A stretch of 21,338 nucleotides of DNA from Chara braunii (taxonomy: Eukaryota > Streptophyta > Charophyceae > Charales > Characeae). Positions 1 through 10,402 of the stretch are shown piece after piece. Each line of letters begins with the position of its first letter. The stretch's first letter is position 1. The notes beneath the pieces are model-generated. The model was not told the origin of the DNA. It saw only the letters and a list, made by a program, of their open reading frames with translations, and did not search any database. A program made the translations under genes and the position numbers. Location of the stretch: contig BFEA01000445.1 in the NCBI GenBank assembly GCA_003427395.1, positions 485,649 through 506,986 on the forward strand, in the 5' to 3' direction.

Positions 1-58
<58 letters not shown>
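1..58. repeat. (AG)n microsatellite
   Basis: An uninterrupted AG dinucleotide repeat of about 29 units opens the window and runs off its left edge, so its true length is unknown. Confidence 0.98.
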
Positions 59-60
<2 letters not shown>

Positions 61-728
61 GATGCGTTGGAGTGGTGCTTTCCTTCTATTCTTCTGAGTA
101 ATTTTGGTATCTGGCGCAGGTCGCCTTTGCTTTCTTCGATCGGCATCTCGGATCTTTTCTTTATTTGTCTCTGATGATTAATGCATGATTGCTTCTCCCA
201 CCTTTCTCCTGCCTCTGTATAAATGGGCCACATTGATTGGTTAATCGCCTACAATCGAATTTTGCACGATCGAATTTTGTATGATCTTGATGCATGAATG
301 ATTGTCACCTCCTTTTTGTTCATGTATGCGTGAAACTCGATGCATGGATGTTGGGTGTCTTTCAGCCTGAATTTAATAAGCATGCTAGATAACTAGATGT
401 TTGTCTCACGATAGGACTATCCACCTTTGGTTAACGGGCCACCGCGTACAAGTCGCGAGTCGCTGGCCTCTGTTCACCTAACCGACGAACAGGCCTTGTG
501 CACGCACGTGTAAGCCCGACTAAAAGGGCGTGACTTACACCGTTACACGCGTGTCTGCAAAGCTTGTACTCGGCCCAACTTCCGGAATGTTTGAATTTCC
601 GCCCCACCTCACAGCATGAATATCAAACTCCCCTTTTGTATCACTGATAGTGACTGTTTATTAAAAACACAGGACTCCGCGAGTGCCTGAGGGATCAGGA
701 ATTCCGGGAATATTGGGAACACATTTGT
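59..728. other. Unassigned non-coding stretch
   Basis: No convincing reading frame, RNA gene or transposon terminus is visible. The only structure noted is a short inverted repeat, GTGTAAG at 508-514 against CTTACAC at 534-540, with a CCC/GGG pair inside it, in a locally GC-richer patch (about 420-600). Confidence 0.5.
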
Positions 729-746
729 TTGTCTTCACGATCAAGG

Positions 747-1223
747 ATGGGACCTTTGGAATTTCCCTACTTAGCCGGGAATGAACGTATTTGCAAATGG
801 GATATTGATCGGGCCCTAGAACATATTCCCTACCAGCCCGAGTTTCTCAGCTCGTACACGTGTCACCTTGTCGTGGAACCCGGAATAATTATTCTGAAAA
901 CCGACTTCCCTCCCTATCATCGCATACTGCCCTTTCACTACCTGACCATCGCCCCTTGGCGCGCACTCGCCCCCTACTGGCCCCAACCCCCGTGTTCAAA
1001 GTGTCTGCAGGACCACAGTTACCGAGCGTTCGGCTTCATCCGGCGAACTCGCTCGGAAGAGGAACGACGAGAGCAGAGCCTTCGGCTTAGGCCGACCGCG
1101 TTGGATTCCGAGACCTGCAACGTTCGACGTCGACAGGTGATCAGACAGCACAATAGGCATAGCGTCCCGACGGTGCACCAAATACGAGTCCGACCTAGAC
1201 GACGGAACCAACGGAGGCGGTAA
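747..1223 (+). CDS. Unrecognised 158-codon open reading frame
   Basis: This frame opens with ATG at 747 and ends with TAA at 1221-1223. An in-frame TTG at 729 would add six codons, but ATG is the more ordinary start. The first two thirds have a mixed, protein-like composition, including a Cys-x2-Cys pair (CSKC) near residue 92. The last third is rich in arginine and glutamate (EEERREQ, then an RRR-type tail). I recognise no family. No signal peptide, membrane segment or catalytic motif is evident, and no neighbour suggests a role. It could be a single exon, an eroded retroelement piece or a chance frame in GC-rich DNA. Confidence that it is a real gene is low. Confidence 0.22.
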   Translation: MGPLEFPYLAGNERICKWDIDRALEHIPYQPEFLSSYTCHLVVEPGIIILKTDFPPYHRILPFHYLTIAPWRALAPYWPQPPCSKCLQDHSYRAFGFIRRTRSEEERREQSLRLRPTALDSETCNVRRRQVIRQHNRHSVPTVHQIRVRPRRRNQRRR

Positions 1224-1919
1224 CCCCCCTCTCCGAGGCATAAAACCAGATGCGATCCACGCCTACCCTCTTGCATTCCTATCCTTGAAACTTGCCACAG
1301 GAGATCTCAGTTATGACCTGGGACTCCACCCCACTTTCCTAAAATCCTTGGCACACCCCCTTTTCGCACTTCCAGGTTCACTCTCACTCCAATCAGGAAG
1401 TCGTGTCGGGCGTGAGGTTGGGCGTCACATACATCCAGTGGGGTAAAGACCGCTGAGTCGCCGACAAAAGCTTCAGTGAGTCTTCATGCGCTGACCAGAT
1501 GGTGGCAAAAAAAACGGGTTGCATGGGCTTGCACAAACAATAGAGTGCAAAACTTCAACATACAGCAAGTACAAATATGGCGCCAACGGACAACCTTGTT
1601 ACCTTGGCGCCCAGAGTGCATACTAAGGCAAAGAGGAGTTGTTAAGGCGCCATTGATACAGAGCCGAGAAGAGGCCCCTTTGAACAGAGCAGAAACTGCA
1701 GATCTAAAGTTAGGACCCCAAGGTCGTCAATGTAGCTTGCAGAAACTCCCACCCTAAGCGGTCATAAGCTTTCTCTAAATTAAGAAATATAAATTATATA
1801 ATTGCCAAATTCGCATCACCAATAGCCACTAGTTCTGCAAGTTGCTCTACGAACATCATAGTAACATGACAGAGAGAAAACTAGGGTGCGGTCAGGGTTA
1901 CAGTTTTAAAATACATTTC
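1224..1919. other. Unassigned non-coding stretch
   Basis: Short open frames here have no recognisable content. The sequence becomes AT-rich after about 1770. I see no repeat, RNA or transposon end. Confidence 0.45.
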
Positions 1920-2056
1920 AAACTGTCGTTTTTTTGTTTTTTTGTTTTTGGACCATTTCTCAATTTATGTGTGTCATCCTCGCACAGGGGACATGCTAAT
2001 CTTCTCTGTATCATTCCAATTTTAATGGCCGTCCGGAAGGACGAAACTGCCGTTTT
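1920..2056. repeat. Target-site duplication flanking the U6 copy
   Basis: AAACTGTCGTTTT at 1920-1932 and AAACTGCCGTTTT at 2044-2056 match at 12 of 13 positions and bracket the U6 copy with its A-rich tail. This is the expected footprint of target-primed reverse transcription. Confidence 0.75.
1945..2042 (-). pseudogene. U6 snRNA retropseudogene
   Basis: Read on the minus strand from 2042, the sequence follows spliceosomal U6 snRNA from end to end. It has a 5' stem-loop (GTCCTTCCGGAC), then AAAATTGGAATGATACAGAG with the ACAGAGA box at 2003-2009, then AAGATTAGCATG, the internal stem-loop region and the 3' GAGAAATGGTCC. U6 normally pairs with U4 and U2 and forms part of the spliceosome active site. 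Here the normal U-tail is replaced by A-rich sequence broken by C, and no TATA box lies about 25-30 bp upstream. A near-identical 13-bp direct repeat (1920-1932 and 2044-2056) flanks the copy. These features point to LINE-mediated retroposition rather than a functional Pol III gene. It differs from canonical U6 at several places, such as TCCCCTGTGCGAGG in the internal stem-loop. Confidence 0.88.
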
Positions 2057-2750
2057 GGAGTCCAGTCCCCTCTGAAGTTTACACTGCATGCCAAACTCTT
2101 CCGTCGCGTGGCTGTCGCAGGGCAGAGTTTGTAACTGCAGTCTAGTCATCCACTTCGGAGGGCCAGACCATATTCCTCTAAAAAAAAGAAGAAACAAGAA
2201 GAAAAAAAGAAAAGATCGTGGCACTGTATCTTTTCATGTTCTAGCGGAAGATTCACTCTTGGTTTCCACCATTAATCTCCAAATGTGCAAAACCAGAGTG
2301 AGTCTTCGTACGCCATGATTTTTGTCTTTTGTGCAACGGGAATACAGGGGCCCAGCGGGATACACGGGCTGATAAAGGGCCTCGCTGCACTACGCTAGAC
2401 ACATAAAAATTTTCAAGAGTGCGTTTAGCTGCCTTTAACGTTGTTAGACTCCTGGATTGGCATCAAGTGATGTCGTCGCTGCATTACTCCAGACTCTTGA
2501 CTCTCGTGAGCATTCTTGACTGTAGGACAAAACTGAAAAGACACTACACAACAAGGCAGCGATGATTTGTCCACCGAGACTAGAGGAGAACTCTTGAATT
2601 TGCAAACAACACAAAGCGTCCGGGCGGGAACTGTGGAAGCTTCAAGAGCTCGTCCGATGGGCCATTTCTAACACCTCTTGAAGGGCTGGACCAAGAGCAC
2701 TTCTCCACAGTTAGTGCAACGATGGCTCACTCTCGACGTTTTCGAGAGGG
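2057..2750. other. Unassigned non-coding stretch
   Basis: No gene is supported. It holds an A/G-rich tract (2179-2216) and a small hairpin, CTCTCG/CGAGAG (about 2730-2748), just before the poly(T) of retroposon copy A. Confidence 0.45.
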
Positions 2751-2751
2751 A

Positions 2752-2834
2752 TTTTTTTTTTCTTTTCTTTTTTTTCAAAACGCTCCATCTATTGGTGGGG
2801 AGCTTCACCTGCTGGAAAACAGGTCCAGCGTCCC
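2752..2834 (-). mobile_element. Short poly(A)-tailed retroposon, copy A
   Basis: On the minus strand the element starts with GGGACGCTGGACC at 2834, runs through the shared head of about 50 nt to GATGGAGC, and passes almost directly into an A-rich tail (T-rich 2752-2775 on plus). The head can fold into two hairpins: GCTGGA/TCCAGC with a 7-nt loop, and GCTCC/GGAGC with a 12-nt loop. Copies B, C and D share the head. This copy lacks the third hairpin they carry between head and tail. No clear target-site duplication was found. Confidence 0.65.
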
Positions 2835-2842
2835 TTGGATAT

Positions 2843-3037
2843 ACAAATAGAACACATAGTTATCAGAACAAGCAACCTCTTCACCTATAATAGGCGCCAA
2901 AAAACACATAGTTATCAGTTTTTTTTTAAAACAGTTCACAAATAGAGCACATAGTTATCAGAACAAGCAACCTCTTCACCTATAATAGGCGCCAGAAAGC
3001 ACATAGAGCACATAGTTATCATTTTTTTTTTTTTTTT
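2843..3037. repeat. Two-unit tandem repeat, period about 95 bp
   Basis: Unit 1 (2843-2937) and unit 2 (2938-3037) share ACAAATAG(A/G)(A/G)CACATAG, then TTATCAGAACAAGCAACC, then CTATAATAGGCGCC, and each ends with CACATAGTTATCA followed by a poly(T) run. The CACATAGTTATCA motif occurs four times in 170 bp. The poly(T) ending unit 2 is also the tail of retroposon copy B, so repeat and retroposon are intertwined. Confidence 0.85.
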
Positions 3038-3157
3038 GAAAACAGGTACTGAAACTGTTAGTGATCCTGCTGTGAGCATTCACCACTAGCAGCTCAGCTA
3101 CTGGCTCCAGTCTATTGGTGGGGAGCTGCACCTGCTGGAAAACGGGTCCAGCGTCCC
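3022..3157 (-). mobile_element. Short poly(A)-tailed retroposon, copy B
   Basis: Minus-strand order is: head from 3157 (GGGACGCTGGACCCG to CTGGAGCC near 3104), then a variable segment, then A16 (T-run 3022-3037 on plus). The variable segment folds into a third hairpin at 3055-3092, with paired blocks CTG/CAG, TAGTG/CACTA and TGCT/AGCA. The second head hairpin is kept even though one base is inserted in its loop. The dead minus-strand LINE lies immediately upstream in the same orientation, so this could instead be the LINE's own 3' end. Copies A, C and D occur away from any LINE 3' end, which argues for an independent family. Confidence 0.65.
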
Positions 3158-3355
3158 TCATACAAGTGATACGATTGATGCTGGTACATAATCAAGAAAA
3201 CAGGAAATGAAATGGAAGGGGAGGATTGCCTCTTCAGCCAGAGATTGACCGCCAGATATCCATTATTTTGCTAGCAGTATTATCTCCTCTTTCCTTTGTA
3301 GTTGTGCTATAGCTACAATTTGTTTCAAAATCTGATCTTTCAAACCTTTTTTTTC
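3158..3355 (-). other. LINE 3' untranslated region
   Basis: This stretch follows the ORF2 stop (TAG at 3356-3358) and precedes the copy B head. It has no frame and no poly(A) of its own before 3157. Confidence 0.5.
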
Positions 3356-5416
3356 CTACTCAAGCCCGAACCAGCTCAAGGGAACTATGCTTAAGGAGGA
3401 AGGGGGGAAGGGGTCTGGGAATTTTGACAGGGGGCGAAGGTGTACAGTAGGATCTATATTAGTCCAATCGTGGAAAAACAGTCGGTAATCCTTTTGATCC
3501 TCTTTCTTGCTTCCAACCAGACTTTCTCTTCTGTCACTTCTCCTCTTAATCTCCCCTATCTTGCCCCCTTGAGACCCCCCGAGCCATGCGCTACTGAACT
3601 GTTTTATGTATTGTAGGATTTCTTTTTCTGAGGATAGGAATTTTATCTTTTCTTTTACTTTGTCCCATTGAGCTGAGATTACTGTCTGCACTTGCAGTTT
3701 GATTGATTCTGTAAAGTTTGGGCCTTCCAGCCTTGCTCCCTCCATTTCGAATGTGCATCTGCGCCTCCATAGGGCCCAAAGAATTGCTCGTCTTCCATTT
3801 ACAAAAACATTGTGGGAAAAATCATCCAGATCCTCCGGAAACCATGTTTCACATAATATTGCTTGCCACTTCCACGGCCAGGTTTGGGATGTGTTGATAT
3901 TGCTCCAAATCCTGTCCCACCAGCGCCACAACCAAACTGCTCCTGGACATTGCAGAAAGATGTGTTCGATGGTTTTCGGGATCTTCCTTGATGGAAAAGC
4001 TGAGCAACACAGTTTGCACCAAGGTAAGGCGACACCCCTCTGCTCTAGAGAGGTTCTGTCAATAACCCAGTCGTTAGTTGGGAGACATCGATGGTCAATC
4101 TACCTTTGTAGTGAGGCGACTTTGGCCGACTTGATCTTTATCGTTTTGAACCATTTGATGTTTCTTACTTCCTCCCTACTGACATTTAATTGTTTCATCC
4201 ATCGTGCTTCCACCGTATCTTTGAGGTTCAGCCTTGGTCTTAACATACGGTAGGTTGATCTCACTGTTAGTGTAGGTAGAGAGCGGGTGCTATTCCCTCT
4301 TCTTCCCATGGGGACCGTCCATATCCAGGATGCCGGATCTAAGGTCAGTTTATTGATCGCACATGAGGGCCTAAAGGTCAGCCAATGCTCTTTGCACTTT
4401 AAGACTCTAATCCTATAGACTCCCTCTGTTGTGACCCATCTGGTTTCCTTTGATTGGCTTTCCATAATCTTATTATTTTGTGTGAGCGAGAACAGGGAGA
4501 TAAGAATGGCCCCATCCATATTTACCGTTATTACACTTCCAACTAGATGTGTATCCCCTTGGATGCCAACCCAATCCCCTTCCTTGATTTGAGGACCTTT
4601 CTTGAGGATCTTCACCCACTCTAGGGGGATGGATTCAATTATTGTTTCCAAAGCCTCTTCTGTCCTCCTACAATAACGCAGGTTGGGTCTGAGGTCTGCC
4701 AGGGGGCGCCAATCCCGCTCCTCTTAACTCCAGATATCCCCAATTCTGAGTATTCCTTTACTCATTCATCCCTTCCAGGGCGAATCCCTGCAGTGAAGCG
4801 TCCTACCCCTGGTGTCAGTGATCCATTTGTTGTTAAATAGGGGTTGTTGACATACTTCTTCCCATCGATTTGGATGGACTTTATCTGGTACTGGTAGCTT
4901 GCGCCAAGTTTGTATTAGATCCTTCCAAAAGGAGTCATTTTTCAGATTTTCCCTTGCTGCTCTACGATGAGGATCCTTTTCTTGTGATGAGATCTGTGTT
5001 CTTCCTTTTGGGATTGACCAGTACCGATTTTTCAGCCATATCATCGGATCTGTTCCCTCAGGAGTTGATGGAGCTAGTTGTGAAATTTGCTCCCAGGCTA
5101 GAGCTAACCAGGGTGTGTCTGGGTTGAAAAGCAACCTTAGTATCCATTGAATGGAGAGGGCCATTGTTTGGGTGACAGGATCTAGAATTCCTAATCCCCC
5201 CCTTATCTTAGGTTGGATTATTGCTTGCCATGCCACTCTACTTATTACATTCTTGTGCTCATGGTTGCCCCTCCAAAGAAAAGCTGAAATTTGCCTCTGT
5301 AGAGATTTGAGATCCGGCTTATCAAGAGACCATACTGCTGATTTGTACCATATCGCGACAAGGATCACGTTATTGATAATTAGTGATCTACCAATAATAG
5401 ATGTCTTCTTGTCTTT
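3356..5416 (-). pseudogene. LINE ORF2 C-terminal part with zf-RVT finger
   Basis: One reading frame continues downstream of the RT to TAG at 3356-3358, broken by TGA at 4766-4768, TAA at 4724-4726 and TAG at 4100-4102. The first part (5368-4769) has the usual post-RT motifs, such as AFLWRG and GGLGILDP, and the segment NLKNDSFWKDLIQTWR that recurs in the plus-strand element. A middle section (about 4650-4100) is not assigned to a domain; it contains GDWVGIQGD. The end carries a zf-RVT finger: CKLC at 4007-4018 and EHIFLQC at 3947-3967, followed by a tryptophan-rich WLWRWWDRIW. In LINEs this finger is thought to help bind the template RNA. A basic tail follows (SQGGKIGEIKRR). Confidence 0.85.
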
Positions 5417-6766
5417 TCATAATTCTAATTTAGCTAAAGCCGGTTTGGAGATCCAGTCATTGTTTGTTGAAGGTTTTCCTTCTGCAGATAAGGAGATACC
5501 TAACACTCTGATTGGGGTGGTTAGTGACAACCAGTTAATCCTTGGTTGTTCTGGGGGTCTTACCCCCTGATGATGTATCCACCATCCTTGAGTTTTAGTT
5601 CCCCAGTTAATTCTCATGTCTGATAATTCACAAAATTTTCCCATCAGAAACTTAATTTCTGCTAAGTTATCAGACGAGGCTTCTACCATCAAGGAAAGAT
5701 CATCGGCGAAAAGTGAGCAGACAGGTATGGCTTCTTCTGGGATATAACTGACTTGTATTCTTTTAATATCCTTGTTGCATCGTAGGTTGACCGCTAAGGT
5801 TTTCATTACAATTACAAACAGTAGAGGGGCAATTGGATCTCCTTGTCTTACTGAACATTCAAGTGAGATTTGTGGTATTAGGTTTCCATTTATCATCACC
5901 CTGGTGGTGGCGTCTGTGTGTAGAATCTTTATCCACCTCTTAAATCCTGGACCGAAGTTCAACTTTTCCAAACATTTGTCCAGAAACAGTCAATCCACGT
6001 GATCATAGGCTTTCTCGAAATCTATGAAGATAAACGCAGCATTGTGTTTGGATTGTCTTGATAGTTTTATTAATTATTTACCAGTAGTATGTTGTCCTGA
6101 ATATTTCTCCCCTCAATGAATCCTGTTTGAGTAGGGTGGATGATTTCAGTTGCTATTTTCAACAAGCGATTGGCTAACGTCTTTGCTGCCAGTTTATATA
6201 CCACTGTAAGTAGGGTTATAGGTCTGTAATTGCGAATATTTGTTTTGTCTCCTTTTTTGTATAACAACGCCAATACTCCTTGGTTCACTAATTCCCCCAT
6301 TCTTCCTGAGGTCCATACTGCGTGGTAGAAGTCCATGAGGTCTTGGGCAAGAAAATCCCACATGATTTCCCAGAATTCTTTGGGTAGTCCATCTATACCT
6401 GGAGTTTTTTCCTCCTCCATCATCATGAGGGTTGTCCATATTTCTTCTTTTGTTAGTGGTTGATCTAACAGGGAACTCGGGTACTCTGTTATTTTTTTTG
6501 TTCAAGGGTTGAAGAAAATTCTCAATCTCTTTCATTCTTTGTTCTTGAGGTAGATGCTTACATTCTGACGTAAACAGGTTTTGATAGAAATCTCTCGCTA
6601 TTTTTGCACATTCTGCTGTCGATGTTACCAGGGAATGTTGATCCCTTTGGGGGTCAGAAAGGGCTTCAATAATTGTCCGGCCTGTTCTAGCTTTTGCCAC
6701 TGCAAAGAATTTGGCGTCCATGGTCCCTTCAGTGATATAACCTCTCATCTTACCTCTGATTGCCAA
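5417..6766 (-). pseudogene. LINE ORF2 reverse transcriptase domain
   Basis: This section would copy element RNA into DNA at the nicked target. Visible RT motifs in order are: KTPGIDGLPKEFW (about 6408-6370); YRPITLL and TGFIEGRNIQDNI (to about 6080); motif A FIDFEKAYD at 6002-6028 with its catalytic aspartate; motif B VRQGDPIAPLLF near 5818-5856; motif C FADDLSLMV at 5684-5710 with both catalytic aspartates; then MRINWGTKTQ. Lesions are a frameshift at an A8 run near 6500, another near 6070, a TGA at 5990-5992 in place of the tryptophan expected after the motif A VD, and a TGA at 5417-5419. The catalytic residues survive but the frame does not. Confidence 0.93.
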
Positions 6767-7955
6767 CGATATTCCATATGATCTAGTAGTTTGGATTCCA
6801 ATCCATTAATTTCTTTATTTATCTTGGTTAGTTCTGACTCACTTTGACCTTCCTCTTCTTGATGGTGTAAGTCATCGAGTTGCTGCTGGATGTTGATTTC
6901 TTCTAGATGGAGTTGTTGAGCAAGTAATTTGGAATATTCATTGCATTTACGGCCTAAAAAATTCAGATCGTTGTTGAACCAACATATATCATCTTGGATT
7001 ATGTCATTTTGTTCCCTCCAAAAGGACCAAACATCTTGAAGATATTCTTTAAATCGATCGATCTTTAGTAGAGAAGTATTCAATTTGTAGAATCCTCTGC
7101 CTTGATCTGGTTTCTTCCTGAATGATAGTAGTATCACATTCATGGAGTGATCAAGTCCTGAAAAGACGCTTTGTGGGAAGATGTTTGCTATTTGAAGAGC
7201 ACCTTCCAGCTCATTTGACAGTAGTATTAGATCTATACGAGATTTCGAGGTTCTCGATATATGACTCTTTCTGAAGCACGTGTATGTTTTTTTGTCGGGA
7301 AGAGGCGCCTGTAAGCATCAAACAGATGTAGTGACTGACACAACCATCAATGATTTGCTCATCCATCTCAATGTATGTTGGACATGGGGAGGGGATTTGT
7401 CAGCGATCCAGATGTCTGTTGGGGGCTGCATTGAAATCCCCTGCTATTACCACTGGGATCCCTACCGGGAGACGATTCTTTAAGGATTCAAAGAACCTTC
7501 TTCTTTCTGCTACCTCATTAGGACCATAGACACACAGGATAGTTATCACCTCTAATTCCAGCATTGCTAGTATGAATACCCATCTCCCCTCCTCTTTGTC
7601 TGCATCCCAGTATAAGGGTTCAATTCTAGAGTTTGGCGGGATCCAAACAGCTACCCCTGCACTTCCTGGTCGTGGGAAGTGTGCTCTAAAGGCTTGATGA
7701 GGCCATATATGTTTGTGTGTATGTTGATGGTCCGCATTATCCATTAGGTGGGTCTCTCGTATACATATAGCGTCCGGCCAATCTCTGCCTTCCACTCTTT
7801 AAGTTGTTCATAGATGGCCTGTTTTTTTTGTGGCTTGGCCGAAACTAGGTCGTTCACATTAAGCGATCGAAGGTCTACATCTGCTGCTCTCTTTAAGTGC
7901 TTCCAATCCTTGTTTTTATTGTATAACATTTCTATGGTGTTTAATCCTTCCATCT
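6745..7955 (-). pseudogene. LINE ORF2 start and AP-type endonuclease domain
   Basis: The likely ATG is at 7951-7953. The exonuclease-endonuclease-phosphatase fold that nicks target DNA is traced by NVNDL (about 7846-7860), RETHL in the place of the usual QETH (about 7745-7760), VYGPN (7518-7532), AGDFNA (7428-7444), SRIDLILLS (7216-7243) and LDHSMN (7139-7156). A coiled, glutamate/glutamine-rich linker (7137-6745) then leads to the RT. The frame shifts near 7800, between about 7400 and 7330, at an A7 run near 7290 and near 6750. Several breaks sit in homopolymers, so some could be sequencing errors rather than mutations. Confidence 0.88.
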
Positions 7956-8022
7956 TTGTTTCTTTTTTTTTAACGATAGTGTTTTTAATAATTCCTTGAA
8001 TATTTACTAAAAGTGAGAAAGG

Positions 8023-10402
8023 TCACAGGGTCAGCCAATGCCTTGAGTCCAACTTACCTCCCTGTTTTAGTAACTCTTGTCTATTTTTCAATAGGCGCGA
8101 GAGTAAGATCTGGACATCAGTTTTAACCCAGAAATCCCCCGCCTTGATTTTGAGCTGCTGAAGTTCCGCTAACATACTTGGAGTGAACCAGCGAAGGTCA
8201 GTCGTCTTTGTATGCTCATAACGAAGGTAAAGATCCGTGGCTGACACCTGGTGAGCGTTTGCTGAGAGAATGAAAATCGCCATTCCCCCCGGTGGAAGCT
8301 GCGCTTGAATGACTTTAGCTATTTCAGCTTTGAAGCGCACTTCCCCTGTCAATTTTTCTAATAAAGGCGAAAGGAAGTCTGCCAGTGTTCCCTGTAACGT
8401 TACTTCTCTATGAGCTGATCCGACTATTTCCGAAAGGCCAATCTCCCACTCTTCCTTACTTTGTCTGACTGGTAGGATCAAAATGCCTGGCTTGGATAAT
8501 GCCAGGTCTGCATAGCCTTTCGAAAGTAAGATTTGCAGTTTCTGTCTTCTGCTGATTATCGTGTCATCTGGGGGTGGAAACGGGGTAAGAGGGGGGAGTT
8601 TCAGCAGTCCAATGGGTTGGGTACTTTTCATTTCAATTTTTTCTTCTTTTAATGTCTGAGTGTTATTCTTAGTCTCCACTCTTTTCCCCAACACATTTCT
8701 ACTTTCCTGATTTGGCTCCACTGGTTCTCAATGACTTTCTCCTTTCTTTGATTGTTGTCCTACACGTACATCTTCTTGCTGTTTCTCAGCTAGAACTTCC
8801 TTTGACTCCGGAAGCCACATAAATTTGCTTTCCCCCGTTACTTCGGAAATCACTTCCTTGATTTTGTAGATAACTGAGGGTTCTTCCACCCGTCTAGGTG
8901 GGGTGTCTTCCCACGACAGCAGCGGGTAGTTCAAACTTTTCTCTTCCCCTTGGAGCCCCTCCCCCCCCCTATTTCTTCCTTCTTGCTCCCCTCTTGTCCA
9001 CGGATCTTCCCCCCGCGCTCCTTTCTCCTCCCCGTCTCCCGTCTTTCCTTCGCTGTCGCTGATTCCAAGTAGACCAGCTTTTCTCCATTTCTGTTGCTCT
9101 TCGACAGACCCGCTGTCCCCTTCCCCTGCATCCCTTGCTTCCCCTGCTACTCCGCTCGTTGGGGTATATCCTTCCTCCTTCACTTCCCCTGTTGGTCTTT
9201 CCTTCTCCTCTCCCTCTTTCTCACCCATCCCTAGGCTTTTATCCGCCTCCACGTCCTCTTGATCCCGTGCCATTTCCCTTATGTGTTCTTCCTCCGATTG
9301 TGCTGTTTGTTTTCCCACAGCTACACCTGTGATCAGCGTCGGCGGGTGTGAAATGTGTAAGGCAGTTTTTGGCCCTGCCTTTGGCTCTGCATTCGGAAAG
9401 TTCAATTCCACTGTTTTTGTTGTGACCATGGTGCTGCTCATTTCTGTTGATTCAACTGTGGCCTTGATGCAGCTATCTTTCGCCAGTCTTGTTGTGTGAT
9501 TTTTTTGCCCTGCCTTTGGCTCTGCATTCGGATAGCTCAATTCCATTGTTTCTGCTGTGACCACGGTGATGCTCATTTCTGTTGATTCAACTGTGGCCTT
9601 AGTGCAGTTATCTTTTGTCAGTCTTGGTGTGTGATTATTCAGGGGAAGTATTTTTTTAAAGAATCTTAATCCTTCGTTTACTACCCCTAAACCTTTGATG
9701 ACCACCGACTTCTCAGTTTCCGGACTCATGGTGATACTTGGGACTTTTTCAGAGCTTTCTTTTTTTGTGTGCTCTTCTTTTCCCTCTGTGATAGGTGGTT
9801 TCGGTACTAGTGGTGCTCTGGTTTCTTCTCCCATTTGGACCGGTAAAATATGAGAGTTTTTGTTTGGGAGAAATTTTTCCTTTTCTCCTTTTTGTCCACC
9901 TGTTGTCAATTGAGTTTTTGAACCTCCCTGGCCTCGTCCTGGTGGGGGTTGGAGTCGCATTGCTACTATGGGTAACAAGCGATGGCACATTTGGTGCCAG
10001 CTCACTCCCTCTGGCAGGCCTTCATCTAGTGTTGTTCGTAGGCTTGAATTGTTTTCCAAGAGTGGAACCAGGTGTCTGTAGGTGTCGTCCCAATATTCCT
10101 CCAAGTGGCCCTGGAGTCTTAGTCTGAGGTTTTCCAGCAGCCACTCCGTTACTTTTCCTAGATCTGTGTTCTGTTCCTCCGACTGTGTTTGTTCAGACCC
10201 AGCATTTTCCTGAATCGGGGGTGCTCCTGGGAGGGGATCCACTTCCATTGGTTGGGCCCCGAACGCATCCTTCAGCGGGTCCAGGTCCATTGGCTCCGGC
10301 CTTTTACCTTCAGATGACTCACTGGTGGAGGCTTCCATCGTTGTTATTTTTTCTTTGCCTTTTTAAGCCTTGTTCTCTTGAGATTTTGTATCCTTGTCCT
10401 CT
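8023..10402 (-). pseudogene. LINE ORF1 central and C-terminal part
   Basis: One frame runs from the 10403 frameshift down to TAA at 8023, interrupted by a TAA near 10360 and one TGA at 8728-8730. The segment after 8730 has no ATG, only GTG, which supports a single broken protein rather than two genes. The first part (10338-8731, 536 codons) is acidic and Lys/Glu/Gly-rich, with a 45-residue direct repeat encoded at 9369-9638. The last 230 codons look folded, with a helix-rich stretch (LSPLLEKLTG, IAKVIQAQLPPGGMAIFIL). I recognise no named domain there. By position it belongs to the RNA-binding ORF1 protein that coats LINE RNA. An alternative is that ORF1 is normally two proteins. Confidence 0.7.
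9369..9638 (-). repeat. Two-copy 135-bp tandem repeat inside ORF1
   Basis: Two consecutive 135-bp units (9369-9503, 9504-9638) encode 45-residue repeats containing KATVESTEMS and NAEPKAG. The period is a multiple of three, so it duplicates protein without shifting the frame. Confidence 0.9.

Noticed and set aside
2027-2050. Hammerhead-ribozyme-like GTCC-loop-GGAC-GAAAC
   Set aside because: The stem is the 5' stem-loop of the U6 copy read backwards. The required CTGATGA core and cleavage-site partner are absent.
2782-2834. Spliced leader at the 5' end of retroposed mRNAs
   Set aside because: The conserved block is about 50 nt and continues past the only splice-donor-like CAG|GTG. The segments after it are short hairpins and not coding mRNA.
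3591-5570. Plus-strand frames opposite the LINE ORF2
   Set aside because: They are shadows of the coding strand and carry no domain of their own.
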